Below the pieces are notes generated by a model that did not search any database, was not told the origin of the DNA, and saw only the letters and a list, made by a program, of their open reading frames with translations. Shown here in pieces: positions 51,981 through 60,156 of a stretch of 64,000 nt of DNA (positions are counted from its first letter, which is position 1; each line of letters begins with the position of its first letter). The position numbers were made by a program, and so were the translations under genes. Source of the stretch: Rhodospirillales bacterium (GTDB lineage: Bacteria > Pseudomonadota > Alphaproteobacteria > Rhodospirillales > Magnetospirillaceae). The DNA lies in contig JACFNC010000014.1 in assembly GCA_019455065.1 (NCBI GenBank), positions 39,929 to 103,928 on the forward strand, in the 5' to 3' direction.

Positions 51981-52025
51981 GCGCCAGTTCTCCCGCCGTC
52001 CAAGATAGGGGGCGGGGCGGCCGGA

Positions 52026-52625
52026 TCAACGCTCGTCGGGCTCAGGCTCGCCCGCCCGCAGCCGAAGCGGGATCACGCCCGCCCATACCGGAAAAACCAA
52101 GTCGTCGTCCGGGTCGGTCGGCGGTCCCGAGCGCATCTTGACCGACGCCTCCTGGAGCGGGAAGGCGAGCACCGAAGTCGCCCTCAACTCGGCCGCGCTG
52201 GGCGGGCGCACCTCGGCCATGCGGCCCGGCGACACCCGCTCGATGAAGGCGGCCAGCGCCGCCTCCTTCTCCGCCGCCTCGACGACCCGCGCCCGGCCGA
52301 ACACCATCACCGAGCGGTAGTTCATCGAGTGGCGAAAGGCGGACCGCGCCATCACCAAGCCGTCGAGCAGGGTGACCGTGACGCAGGCCTCGGCCCCGGC
52401 GGCCAATAGGCGCACCAGCCGCGAGCTGCTTGCGCCGTGGATCAGCAGCTCGTCGCCCACCCGCCAGTACGATGTCGGGATGACCACGGGCCCGCCGTCG
52501 GCGACCAAGCCGACATGGGCCACCCAGGCCTCGTCGAGGATGGCGTAGGCGGCGTTCCGGTCGTAGCTGCCCCGTTTCGGAGCCCTCACGAAGCGGGTGC
52601 GGGGGGTTTGGGGGAAGGAGGTCAT
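52026..52625 (-). CDS. Pyridoxamine 5'-phosphate oxidase-family flavin-binding protein
   Basis: The 199-residue protein of the split-barrel flavin-binding type (PNPOx-like) has ILDEAWVAHVGLVADGGPVVIPTSYWRVGDELLIHGASSSRLVRLLAAG, then VTLLDGLVMARSAFRHSMNYRSVMVFGRARVV, the segment that binds FMN phosphate in the family. True PdxH residues are not seen, so an oxidoreductase or flavin/heme-related role is open. It is the leftward gene nearest the divergent repeat region. Confidence 0.87.
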   Translation of the reverse strand: MTSFPQTPRTRFVRAPKRGSYDRNAAYAILDEAWVAHVGLVADGGPVVIPTSYWRVGDELLIHGASSSRLVRLLAAGAEACVTVTLLDGLVMARSAFRHSMNYRSVMVFGRARVVEAAEKEAALAAFIERVSPGRMAEVRPPSAAELRATSVLAFPLQEASVKMRSGPPTDPDDDLVFPVWAGVIPLRLRAGEPEPDER

Positions 52626-52758
52626 GGCTGGTCCTCTGGAATACTGGCCGGAGGCTACCCGATCCCCGAATCCCTGTCATTCCCAGCATGCGAGGCAATT
52701 CGGCTCCGGCGGCCGGCCTGGATTGCTTCGTCGGCTACGCCTCCTCGCAATGCCCAGG

Positions 52759-52841
52759 CTATCTCCCCCGCCAAGCGGGGGCGAGGGAGAAAGGTGAAAA
52801 CCCTCTCCCCCATGCATGGGGGAGAGGGTAGGGTGAGGGGG
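52759..52841. repeat. Palindromic repeats on the left flank of the DUF559 gene
   Basis: Two palindromes lie here. CTCCCCCGCCAAGCGGGGGCGAG is near 52764-52787. The perfect CCCTCTCCCCC-ATGCAT-GGGGGAGAGGG at 52801-52828 is followed by GGGTGAGGGGG (52831-52841). The last word is inverted (CCCCCTCACCC) at 53187-53197 on the other side of the gene, so the cassette has inverted flanks. Confidence 0.75.
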
Positions 52842-52859
52842 TCCAGAAGATGGGACGAC

Positions 52860-53237
52860 ATGGCCGATCCGCGCACCCTCCGCCGCAATCAGACCGACGC
52901 CGAGCGCCGGCTGTGGGCCGAGTTGCGCGGTCGGCGGCTGGGTGGCTTGAAGTTCCGTCGCCAGCATCCCATCGGCCCCTATGTAGCCGATTTCGCCTGC
53001 CCGGAGGCAAAGATCGTGGTCGAAGTTGACGGCGGACAGCATGCGCGGCAGGCGGCATGGGACCTCATGCGCTCTCAGTGGATGGAAACCGACGGCTACC
53101 GGGTATTGCGCTTCTGGAACAACGAAGTGCTGGGCAATCTGGTGGGCGTGCTGGAAACCATCCTGCGCGCCTGCCGCGAAGCAACACCCCCTCACCCCGC
53201 CCCTCTCCCCCGCCAAGCGGGGGAGAGGGAGACATGA
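52860..53237 (+). CDS. DUF559 (Vsr-like) endonuclease-domain protein in a repeat cassette
   Basis: The 125-residue protein shows RRNQTDAERRLWAELRGRRLGGLKFRRQHPIGPYVADFAC, then VVEVDGGQHARQ and DGYRVLRFWNNEVLGNLVGVLETI. This is the DUF559 pattern, a PD-(D/E)XK-type nuclease fold related to very-short-patch-repair endonucleases; activity is unproven. The last 17 or so residues (TPPHPAPLPRQAGERET) are encoded by the flanking palindromic repeat itself, so gene and repeat travel together. It stands alone between unrelated genes. Confidence 0.85.
   Translation: MADPRTLRRNQTDAERRLWAELRGRRLGGLKFRRQHPIGPYVADFACPEAKIVVEVDGGQHARQAAWDLMRSQWMETDGYRVLRFWNNEVLGNLVGVLETILRACREATPPHPAPLPRQAGERET
53187..53229. 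repeat. Palindromic repeat on the right flank of the DUF559 gene
   Basis: CCCCCTCACCC (53187-53197) is followed by CCTCTCCCCC-GCCAAGC-GGGGGAGAGG (53202-53228). This is the inverted counterpart of the left flank and overlaps the 3' end of the DUF559 coding sequence. Confidence 0.75.
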
Positions 53238-53252
53238 GGAGAATCAAGACCG

Positions 53253-53681
53253 ATGTTCCATCTCCATGAGCGGCTGGCCGCCGATACCGTCGAGGTGACG
53301 CGGTGGCCGCTGTGCCGGGTGCTGCTGATGAACGACCGCACCTATCCCTGGCTGATCCTGGTGCCGCAGCGCGCCGAGGTTCGCGAGATCCACCAACTCG
53401 CCGCCGCCGACCGGGCACGCCTGACCGAGGAGGTGGCCGCCGCCGCGCGGGCTCTGGAAACCGAGTGCGGCGCCGACAAGATGAACGTCGCGGCTCTCGG
53501 CAACGTGGTGGCGCAGCTTCACGTCCACGTCATTGCCCGCTTCCGCTCCGACCCGGCATGGCCGCGCCCGGTGTGGGGCGTGGTGCCGTCCGAGGCCTAC
53601 GATACGGAGGGCATGGCCGCGATGATGGCGAGGTTGCGCCCGGCGCTGTCGGCCGCCGCCGAGTCCTTGGGGGAAATTTAA
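53253..53681 (+). CDS. HIT-domain nucleotide-binding protein
   Basis: The 142-residue protein has the histidine-triad region MNVAALGNVVAQLHVHVIARF, with His90 and His92; the third His position is Ile, as in a common bacterial HIT subgroup. LLMNDRTYPWLILVPQRAEVREIHQL is the typical N-terminal part. HIT proteins hydrolyse or transfer nucleotidyl groups; the altered triad makes the exact activity uncertain. It starts 15 bp after the DUF559 stop. Confidence 0.9.
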   Translation: MFHLHERLAADTVEVTRWPLCRVLLMNDRTYPWLILVPQRAEVREIHQLAAADRARLTEEVAAAARALETECGADKMNVAALGNVVAQLHVHVIARFRSDPAWPRPVWGVVPSEAYDTEGMAAMMARLRPALSAAAESLGEI

Positions 53682-53727
53682 CCGCCGCTTGTCATATCTT
53701 GCCGCGGTCGAACAGGGACTGGGCGAG

Positions 53728-54156
53728 ATGGGGCTAAAGGGACGGTTGCTGCTGGTGGAACCCGAGAGCATGGTGGCGCTCGGGATGAAGGTTTTTCTGT
53801 CGGAACTCGGCTACGAGATCTGCGGCATCGCGCGGAATGCCCTGGAGGCGTTGCGGCTTGCCGAGGCGCTGCGCCCCAACCTGGCGCTGGTCGACCACCA
53901 GCTCGACCCCGCCTGCGACGGCCTGACGGTGGCGCGCGAGCTGGACCGCCGGTTCTCCATCCCCTCGGTGCTCATCAGCGACCGGATCGACGAGGCCCTC
54001 ACGCAGGAGGGCTGCATCCTGGCTTTCCTGTCCAAGCCCTTCGCGCCCGAACACCTGACGCGGGTGGTCGAGGCCGGCCTCGACTGGCTGCGCAACGAAA
54101 CCCTCCTGGAATGGCGGGCCCCCGGTCTGCTAATACCGTGGCGTAGACGCCACTGA
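53728..54156 (+). CDS. Single-domain response regulator
   Basis: The 142-residue CheY-like receiver starts GLKGRLLLVEPESMVALGMKVFLSELGYEICGIA. Phospho-acceptor Asp56 is in LALVDHQLDPACDGL and Lys103 in FLSKPFAPEHL. Its acidic pocket is EPE, not DD. No output domain follows; the last 20 residues are aromatic and basic. ATG 53728 is preferred to an in-frame TTG at 53689. It lies 16 bp before the helicase gene, possibly in the same transcript. Confidence 0.83.
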   Translation: MGLKGRLLLVEPESMVALGMKVFLSELGYEICGIARNALEALRLAEALRPNLALVDHQLDPACDGLTVARELDRRFSIPSVLISDRIDEALTQEGCILAFLSKPFAPEHLTRVVEAGLDWLRNETLLEWRAPGLLIPWRRRH

Positions 54157-54172
54157 GCTTCGACGGAGGGCG

Positions 54173-56590
54173 ATGGGTGCCCGACTGACCGCCGATCACG
54201 CCCTTCTGCCCGCCACATTCGCCCGCTGGTTCAGGGCGCGCGGGTGGGCGCCGCACGCCCATCAGACGGCGATGCTGGAGGCCGCCGCCGCCGGCCGCTC
54301 GACCCTCTTGATGGCGCCGACCGGGGGCGGCAAGACCCTGGCCGGGTTCCTTCCCTCGCTGGTCGAACTGGCGGGGCAATCCTTCACCGGCCTGCACACC
54401 CTATACGTCTCGCCGCTGAAGGCCCTGACCGTCGACATCGCGCGCAATCTGGAACGCCCGATCGCCGAACTCGGCCTGCCGATCGCCTGCGAGACGCGCA
54501 CCGGCGACACCCCGCAGTCAAAACGGCTGCGCCAGCGGCGAAGACCGCCGCACATGCTGCTGACGACGCCCGAGTCGCTGGCGCTGCTGCTGTCCTATCC
54601 CGACGGCGAGCGCATGTTCGGCGGCTTGCGGCGGGTGGTCGTGGACGAACTGCACGCGCTGGCCGGCACCAAGCGCGGCGACCAGCTCGCCCTGTGCCTC
54701 GCACGCCTGGCGCGGCTGGCGCCGGACAGCCGCCGCATCGGGCTGTCGGCCACCGTGGCGTGGCCCGAGCACATGCGCCGCTTTCTCGGCGAGGACACGG
54801 TGCTGATCGAGGGCGAGCCCGGTGTGCGGCCGCGCATCGACATCCTGGTGGCGGGCGGCGAGGTGCCGTGGGCCGGCCATTCGGCCCGCCACGCCATGCC
54901 CGATGTGTACGAGGCGATCCGCCGCAATCGCACCACCATCGTATTCGTCAACACCCGCTCGCAGGCCGAGATCGTGTTTCAGGAGCTGTGGCGGCTGAAC
55001 GACGCCGTGCTGCCCATCGCCCTGCATCACGGCAGCCTGGCGGTCGAGCAGCGGCGCAAGGTGGAGGCGGCGATGGCGCGCGGCGACCTGCGCGCCGTGG
55101 TCGCCACTTCGTCGCTCGACCTCGGCGTCGACTGGGCGGCGGTCGACCTCGTGGTGCAGATCGGCGCGCCCAAGGGCTCGACGCGGCTGATCCAGCGGGT
55201 GGGGCGGGCCAACCACCGCCTGAACGAGCCGAGCCGCGCCTTGCAGGTGCCCGGCAACCGCTTCGAGTACATCGAGTGCCGCGCCGCCCTGGAGGCGGTG
55301 ACCGAGGGCGCCCTCGACGGCGACCCGCCGCGCCCCGGCGCCCTCGACGTGCTGGCCCAGCACATCCTGGGGACGGCCTGCGCCGGCCCCTTCCGGGCCG
55401 ACGACCTCTTTGCCGAGGTGCGGTCCGCAAACCCCTACGCCGACCTCTCGCGCCAGGACTTCGACGACACCCTGGCCTTCGTCGCCGACGGCGGCTACGC
55501 GCTGCGCAGCTACGACCGCTTCCGCCGCCTGCGCCGCGACACCGAGGGCGACTGGCGGGTGGCCGGCCAGCAGGCGGTGCGCCAGTTCCGCATGAACGTC
55601 GGCACCATCGTCGAGGCGCCGATGCTGCGCGTGCAGATCCGCCGCGGCAAGGTGCTGGGCGAGGTCGAGGAGTCGTTCATCCAGGCGCTCAGCCCCGGCG
55701 ACACCTTCGCCTTCGCCGGCCAGATCCTGCGTTTCGAGGGCCTGCGCGAGACCACCGCCGAGGTCAGCCGCGCCGCCGGCGCCGACCCCAAGGTGCCGGC
55801 CTATCTCGGCGGCCGCTTCGCGCTCACCAGCCATATCGCCGAGCGGGTGCGGTCGATCCTGGCCGATCCGCGGCGGTGGGCGGTGCTTCCCGACGACGTG
55901 CGGGCGTGGCTGGCGTTGCAGGCCCGCCGCTCGGTGCTGCCCAGCGCCGACGGCATGCTGGTCGAGACGTTCGCGCGGGGGCGGCGGCATTTCCTGGTCG
56001 CCTACGGTTTCGCCGGCCGCAACGCCCATCAGACCCTGGGCATGCTGCTGACCCGGCGCATGCAGCGGGCGGGATGCGCGCCCCTCGGCTTCGTCGCCAG
56101 CGACTACGCCATCGCCGTGTGGAGCCTGCGCCCGGTCGGCGCCGTCGACGCCCTGTTCGACCAGGACATGCTGACCGACGACCTGGAGGAGTGGCTGGCC
56201 GAGTCGAGCATGCTGCGGCGGACCTTCCGCAACGTCGCCGTCATCGCCGGGCTGGTCGAGCGCCGCCATCCGGGCCAGGAGAAGACCGGACGGCAGGTGA
56301 CCTTCAGCGCCGACCTCATCTACGACGTGCTGCGCCGCCACGAGCCCGGCCACGTGCTGCTGCGGGCCACCCGGGCCGAGGCCGAGCACGGCCTGACCGA
56401 CGTGGCGCGCCTCGCCGACCTGCTGGCCCGTGTCCAGGGCCGCATCGAGCATCGGCCCCTGCCGCGGGTGTCGCCGCTGGCCGTGCCGGTGCTGCTCGAC
56501 ATCGGGCAGGAGAGCGTGGCCGGCGCCTCGGTCGACGACCTGCTGGCGCACGCCGCCGAGGAACTGGTGGCCGAGGCCCTGGCCGAGTAA
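54173..56590 (+). CDS. Ligase-associated DEXH-box DNA helicase (Lhr-Core type)
   Basis: The 805-residue superfamily 2 helicase shows Walker A LLMAPTGGGKTLAGF (Lys54), motif II VVVDELHALAGTKRGDQL, motif III IGLSATVAWP, motif V VATSSLDLGVDWAAVDLVVQIG and motif VI STRLIQRVGRANHRL. The Lhr-core winged-helix and beta-barrel regions follow (about 390-800). The length fits Lhr-Core, not the 1500-residue Lhr. It translocates on single-stranded DNA in characterised relatives. It belongs with the ligase and exonuclease at 49.4-52.0 kb and PdeM downstream. Confidence 0.94.
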   Translation: MGARLTADHALLPATFARWFRARGWAPHAHQTAMLEAAAAGRSTLLMAPTGGGKTLAGFLPSLVELAGQSFTGLHTLYVSPLKALTVDIARNLERPIAELGLPIACETRTGDTPQSKRLRQRRRPPHMLLTTPESLALLLSYPDGERMFGGLRRVVVDELHALAGTKRGDQLALCLARLARLAPDSRRIGLSATVAWPEHMRRFLGEDTVLIEGEPGVRPRIDILVAGGEVPWAGHSARHAMPDVYEAIRRNRTTIVFVNTRSQAEIVFQELWRLNDAVLPIALHHGSLAVEQRRKVEAAMARGDLRAVVATSSLDLGVDWAAVDLVVQIGAPKGSTRLIQRVGRANHRLNEPSRALQVPGNRFEYIECRAALEAVTEGALDGDPPRPGALDVLAQHILGTACAGPFRADDLFAEVRSANPYADLSRQDFDDTLAFVADGGYALRSYDRFRRLRRDTEGDWRVAGQQAVRQFRMNVGTIVEAPMLRVQIRRGKVLGEVEESFIQALSPGDTFAFAGQILRFEGLRETTAEVSRAAGADPKVPAYLGGRFALTSHIAERVRSILADPRRWAVLPDDVRAWLALQARRSVLPSADGMLVETFARGRRHFLVAYGFAGRNAHQTLGMLLTRRMQRAGCAPLGFVASDYAIAVWSLRPVGAVDALFDQDMLTDDLEEWLAESSMLRRTFRNVAVIAGLVERRHPGQEKTGRQVTFSADLIYDVLRRHEPGHVLLRATRAEAEHGLTDVARLADLLARVQGRIEHRPLPRVSPLAVPVLLDIGQESVAGASVDDLLAHAAEELVAEALAE

Positions 56591-56599
56591 CATGCCGGC

Positions 56600-56690
56600 C
56601 GCCCGCGCCAGCAGGTCGTCATTGCCGGGCTCGACCCGGCAATCAATGGACCCCCGGGACGAGCCCGGGGGTGACGTTGGCGGGCGGTTC
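56600..56690. repeat. Dispersed palindromic repeats between helicase and pdeM
   Basis: Two hairpins (TTGCCGGG..CCCGGCAA near 56625-56644 and ACCCCCGGG..CCCGGGGGT near 56651-56672) separated by TCAATGG. The same family as those near 49.2, 57.4, 62.2 and 63.9 kb. Confidence 0.75.
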
Positions 56691-56722
56691 CGAACGTATC
56701 CAAGAGGCATCACCACACCACC

Positions 56723-57391
56723 ATGCTCGTCAACGGCGTCCATCTTCTTCCCGACCTCAGCGGCGCCGTGTACTGGCCGGCGCGGCGGTTGCTCGCGGTG
56801 GCCGACCTGCATCTGGAGAAGGGCTCGGCGCTGGCCCGGCGCGGCGTGCTTCTGCCGCCCTACGACACGCGCGCCACGCTCGACCGGCTGGGCGGACTCC
56901 TGCGGCGGCACGCGCCGCGCACCGTGGTGTGCCTGGGCGACAGCTTCCACGACGCCGGCGGGCCGGGGCGCATGGTCGAGGCGGAGGCCGAGGAGTTGCG
57001 GCGCATGGTGGCGGCGCGGGAATGGATCTGGATCGCCGGCAACCACGACCCGGCGCCGGCCGGCGATCTGGGCGGCGAATGGGCGCCCGAGCTCGCCGTC
57101 GACGGGCTGGTCTTCCGCCACGCCCCGCTGCCCGACGCCGCCCCGGGCGAGGTGGCCGGGCACCTGCACCCCAAGGCCACCGTCGGCGTCGGCGGCCAGC
57201 GGGTGTCGCGCCCCTGCTTCGTGACCGACGGCCGCCGCCTCGTCCTGCCCGCCTTCGGCGCCTATGCCGGCGGGCTGGACGTGCTCGATCCGGCATGGCG
57301 GCCGCTGTTTCCGCGGCGCGCCTTCGACGTCGTGATGCTCGGCGGCGACCGCCTGCACACCCTGCCGCGCGGCCGCCTGCTCGCCGGCTGA
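56723..57391 (+). CDS. pdeM: Ligase-associated DNA damage response phosphoesterase PdeM
   Basis: The 222-residue calcineurin-type metallophosphoesterase has all metal motifs: LLAVADLHLEKGSALARRG, VVCLGDSFHDAGGP, WIWIAGNHDPAP, and PGEVAGHLHPKATVG. The length and LEKG context match PdeM of the ligase-associated set. It may remove end groups before ligation, which is inferred from the family. It follows the helicase by 132 bp filled with repeats. Confidence 0.93.
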   Translation: MLVNGVHLLPDLSGAVYWPARRLLAVADLHLEKGSALARRGVLLPPYDTRATLDRLGGLLRRHAPRTVVCLGDSFHDAGGPGRMVEAEAEELRRMVAAREWIWIAGNHDPAPAGDLGGEWAPELAVDGLVFRHAPLPDAAPGEVAGHLHPKATVGVGGQRVSRPCFVTDGRRLVLPAFGAYAGGLDVLDPAWRPLFPRRAFDVVMLGGDRLHTLPRGRLLAG

Positions 57392-57399
57392 GGGCCGAC

Positions 57400-57430
57400 G
57401 AGATGCCGGGTCGAGCCCGGCCATCCCGCA
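57400..57430. repeat. Short dispersed palindromic repeat
   Basis: GATGCCGGGTCGAGCCCGGCCATCC is one unit of the dispersed hairpin family, placed between the convergent pdeM and calcium-binding genes. Confidence 0.6.
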
Positions 57431-57435
57431 AGGCG

Positions 57436-58464
57436 CTAGGCGTAGGTGTCGAGCAGGGCCTCGCCGACCGTGCCGCGGCTGCCGTCATCGCGCTCGAAGA
57501 CCGAGGCGGCCACCCACAACCCGCCCTCGACCGTCCGGTTCAGGGGCTTGACGAGGTCGAGGCGGATGCGGGCGACGCCCTCGTCGGCCAGGCGCGTGAC
57601 GTCGCCGCCCTCGCGCAGCAGCAGCAGCGAGGGATAGATCGCATCGTCCGCGTCGATCACGCCGTCGCCGTCGTCGTCGTAGCGCGCCAGTTCGGCGAAA
57701 CCGTCGGCCGCGCCGTTCTGGTCGCCGAACAACTCCCTGCCGCTGGTGATGCGGCCGTCGCCGTCGCGATCGAAGGCCAGCAGGGCATCGTCGCCCCGCA
57801 CCCAGGCCGTCCGCTCGGCGCGGCCGTCGCCGTCGAGGTCGAAGGTGGCGGCGTTCGGCGCGAGGGCGAAGCCGTCGCCGGCCATGTCGAGGATCAGCGG
57901 ATCCTGGCGCCCGGCCACGAGGCCGACCACCGTCCGCTCGACATAGGTGAAGGACACGCTCTGGAAGCTGACGTCGATGGCGGTGTCGCCGTGGCGGATG
58001 GTGATGTCGATCTTCTCGACCGACAGGGCCAGCGAACGGCTCTGCATCACGAAGCCGCCGGCCGGGCGATGCACCGCATCGCGCAGCCGCCCCTCGACCT
58101 GGCTTCCGAGCTGGGACTTGACCTTGTCCGCCGTGGGCTCGTCGAAACCGAGGTTGCGCAGCAGGAGGCGCACCTCCTCCATGGCCTCGTCGAACGCCTG
58201 TCTGAGGCGGTCGCCGGCGGCCCGCGCGGCATCGACGCCGTCGGCCAATCCCTCGCTCATCCGTTCGCCACGCCGGAAAGCCCGTTCGAAGCCCTCGGCA
58301 ATGCGGGTGGCGAAGTCGGAAAGGGTTATTTCATCACGGCGGCGGCCAAGGGCCGGCGCATGGTCGGGTGGGGCTTCGCGTGCGGCCAACGCCTCCCGGC
58401 GGGCGCTCATCGGAGCGGCCGGAAGGGATTCGGCGACCGACGCCAGCAGTTCTGCGGCGTGCAT
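57436..58464 (-). CDS. Calcium-binding protein with EF-hand-like repeats
   Basis: The 342-residue protein has no signal peptide. The N-terminal half is helical (ITLSDFATRIAEGFERAFRRG). A middle part contains VMQSRSLALSVEKIDITIRHGD, and three DxDxDG calcium loops follow: FDLDGDGRAERTAW, FDRDGDGRITSGRELFGD and YDDDGDGVIDADDAIYPSL. The pattern ILDMAGDGFALA...FDLDGDG is common in RTX-like and hemolysin-type calcium proteins of alphaproteobacteria, which are often secreted by type I systems. No nonapeptide GGXGXDXUX repeats are seen. Function unknown. Confidence 0.75.
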   Translation of the reverse strand: MHAAELLASVAESLPAAPMSARREALAAREAPPDHAPALGRRRDEITLSDFATRIAEGFERAFRRGERMSEGLADGVDAARAAGDRLRQAFDEAMEEVRLLLRNLGFDEPTADKVKSQLGSQVEGRLRDAVHRPAGGFVMQSRSLALSVEKIDITIRHGDTAIDVSFQSVSFTYVERTVVGLVAGRQDPLILDMAGDGFALAPNAATFDLDGDGRAERTAWVRGDDALLAFDRDGDGRITSGRELFGDQNGAADGFAELARYDDDGDGVIDADDAIYPSLLLLREGGDVTRLADEGVARIRLDLVKPLNRTVEGGLWVAASVFERDDGSRGTVGEALLDTYA

Positions 58465-58556
58465 CGGACGTCTCCAAAGGCATTTCTTGCCAAGCGCATT
58501 CGCGCAAAGAAAATACTACTTATGGCGAGGCGCGAACGCAATGCCGGCGAGATGCG

Positions 58557-59216
58557 TCACATCTCGGCGACGCCGACGATGCGATGCACGGCGAGGACGC
58601 GCTCGGCCGGCCATTCGATGTCGCCGGCCGGATTGTACTGGCGGACCACCAGGCGCCCCGCCGCGTGGCGCACGAATTCCTTGATGTAGCAGAGCGGCAC
58701 CGCCTCGCCGTCGGCGGGGCGGACCTGGACCACCACGCCGCAGCCCGCCGTCAGCGGGCGGTTGGGATTGACGTGCACCACCCAGCCCGGCTGGAACATC
58801 GGCCGCATGCTGTCGCCGGTGACGTAGACGGCGTAGGCGTTGCGCACCCCTTGCAGCGCGGGCGGGCGCTCGAGGAACTCATGCACCTCGCCGTTCATCT
58901 CGAAGGCACCGTCAGGCCCGCCGACGGCGGCGCCGAACACCGGCAGGTTGCGCGGCAGCTCGGCCGGCTGCGGAACGGCCACGGGCCGGGCGACGAAGCC
59001 GTCGGCGGGCCCGGCGGCGGCGCCGGCGGCGCGCAACACCTCGTCGACGCCGCATTCCAGCAGGGCGGCGAGGCGGGCCGCCTCGGCGCCCTTGAGCTGG
59101 CGTTCGCCCTTGAGCAGGCGGGTCACCGCCGAGGCGTCTAGGTCGAGCTGGCGCGCCAGCTCGGCCTGGGTCCTGCCCAAGGCATGCAACCTGTCGCGGA
59201 ACCACTGTCTGTCCAT
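58557..59216 (-). CDS. Prophage repressor (XRE HTH plus S24/LexA-type peptidase)
   Basis: The 219-residue regulator has an N-terminal Xre helix-turn-helix (FRDRLHALGRTQAELARQLDLDASAVTRLLKGERQL, about 6-41) and a C-terminal S24 domain. The catalytic dyad is Ser136 in VTGDSMRPMF and Lys179 in CYIKEFVRH. The region AAVGG near 96-100 may be the self-cleavage site. Such repressors hold prophage genes silent and cleave themselves after RecA activation. It diverges from the prophage genes at 59319. Confidence 0.9.
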   Translation of the reverse strand: MDRQWFRDRLHALGRTQAELARQLDLDASAVTRLLKGERQLKGAEAARLAALLECGVDEVLRAAGAAAGPADGFVARPVAVPQPAELPRNLPVFGAAVGGPDGAFEMNGEVHEFLERPPALQGVRNAYAVYVTGDSMRPMFQPGWVVHVNPNRPLTAGCGVVVQVRPADGEAVPLCYIKEFVRHAAGRLVVRQYNPAGDIEWPAERVLAVHRIVGVAEM

Positions 59217-59247
59217 TGCGCCATGGTGGCGCACTTCTGGCGAAAAC

Positions 59248-59284
59248 GCAATACGGTTGACAGAGGAATTGCGATAACAGCAAT
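59248..59284. promoter_or_regulatory. Divergent prophage promoter with GCAAT operator half-sites
   Basis: TTGACA at 59257-59262 is a canonical -35 for the rightward genes. It is flanked by GCAAT (59248), ATTGC (59268) and GCAAT (59280); the last two form the inverted repeat ATTGC-GATAACA-GCAAT. The local AT-rich composition stands out. These are the likely binding sites of the S24 repressor, judged by position and symmetry. Confidence 0.6.
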
Positions 59285-59318
59285 ATCGGCCATCCTCTCA
59301 TCAGCCCGGACGCGCATC

Positions 59319-59546
59319 ATGACCGACCCGCAAACCCCCATCCGTACCAGCCTGCAAGGCCGCATTCCGCCCGCACTCACCCCCGAACAGGTGCGCGAGC
59401 GCGCCCGCCGCGAAGCGGTGCGGGCCTGGAACAGCGAGGCCCGCATCCTCATCGTGGCGGTCGACGACGCGCGCCTGACCTGGCCGGAGCGCGAACTCGT
59501 GCGCCAGCTCGGCGACAAGCTGGCCGGCCAGGGGAGGGGGCGATGA
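59319..59546 (+). CDS. Small prophage protein, 75 residues
   Basis: The short hydrophilic, helical protein reads TDPQTPIRTSLQGRIPPALTPEQVRERARREAVRAWNSEARILIVAVDDARL and so on; not recognised. It is the first gene rightward of the repressor and its stop overlaps the DUF6362 start. A longer frame from 59184 would overlap the repressor and was rejected. Confidence 0.65.
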   Translation: MTDPQTPIRTSLQGRIPPALTPEQVRERARREAVRAWNSEARILIVAVDDARLTWPERELVRQLGDKLAGQGRGR

Positions 59547-60061
59547 TGTGGACCGCGACCATGGTCGAGGAGCGCCTGCGCGAGGCCGCGGCCACCCTGC
59601 GCCATCTGCCGGCCGACCGCCCGCGCGGCTTTCGCAGCGCCATGCCGGCGCCGGTCCGCAGCGCCCAAGAGGCCTATGGCTGGCATGAGACCCGCGTGCG
59701 CCCGGCGCCGCCCAGCCCCGGCGCCGTGGACCGCCTGGACGAGGTGCTGGGCTGGATGGGATGGCTGGACGAGGACCAGATCCGCGTGCTGTGGGCGCGC
59801 GCCAACGGGGTGCCGTGGCGCCCCATCTGTCGGCGCCTGGGCTGCGGCCGCACCAAGGCGTGGCAGACCTGGGTGGCCGCGCTGGTGGTGCTCAAGGTGC
59901 GGCTCAACGAAATTGCGATTGGCGCAAATTTACCCTTGAACAGCGTGAACAAAACGAGTACACATGGCAACCATGATGGCGCGATGCGCGCGGGGAACGG
60001 CGCGACGGCGCGGCCGATTGCGGATGTGACCCGGGTCACTTCCAGGCGGTTGTCCGGCTGA
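59543..60061 (+). CDS. DUF6362 family phage protein
   Basis: The 172-residue protein has WTATMVEERLREAAATLRHLP, AYGWHETRVRPAPPSPGAVDRLDEVLGWMGWL and ARANGVPWRPICRRLGCGRTKAWQTWVAAL, which is the DUF6362 pattern as I recall it from alphaproteobacterial prophages. The last part is a helix-turn-helix-like region, so DNA binding near the terminase genes is possible. The C-terminal 45 residues look unstructured. It precedes an intrinsic terminator. Confidence 0.78.
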   Translation: MMWTATMVEERLREAAATLRHLPADRPRGFRSAMPAPVRSAQEAYGWHETRVRPAPPSPGAVDRLDEVLGWMGWLDEDQIRVLWARANGVPWRPICRRLGCGRTKAWQTWVAALVVLKVRLNEIAIGANLPLNSVNKTSTHGNHDGAMRAGNGATARPIADVTRVTSRRLSG

Positions 60062-60110
60062 TAGGTTGCTCCCACGTTCGTCGCGGAACGTTACTTCATG
60101 CAACTCCTCG

Positions 60111-60142
60111 ACGCCCGGGTCTCACGGCCCGGGCGTTTTTTT
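60111..60142 (+). terminator. Rho-independent terminator
   Basis: A 9-bp perfect stem ACGCCCGGG / CCCGGGCGT, 8-nt loop, and a run of seven T follow the DUF6362 gene. This separates the early control genes from the terminase operon. Confidence 0.85.
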
Positions 60143-60156
60143 CTTCGCGGTGGCTC

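Noticed and set aside
54244..58689. A 1481-codon open frame in the +1-shifted frame across the helicase, pdeM and calcium-binding gene
   Set aside because: It is Arg/Pro/Gly-rich with no domain pattern and lies over well-supported genes, including one on the other strand. It is a high-GC shadow.
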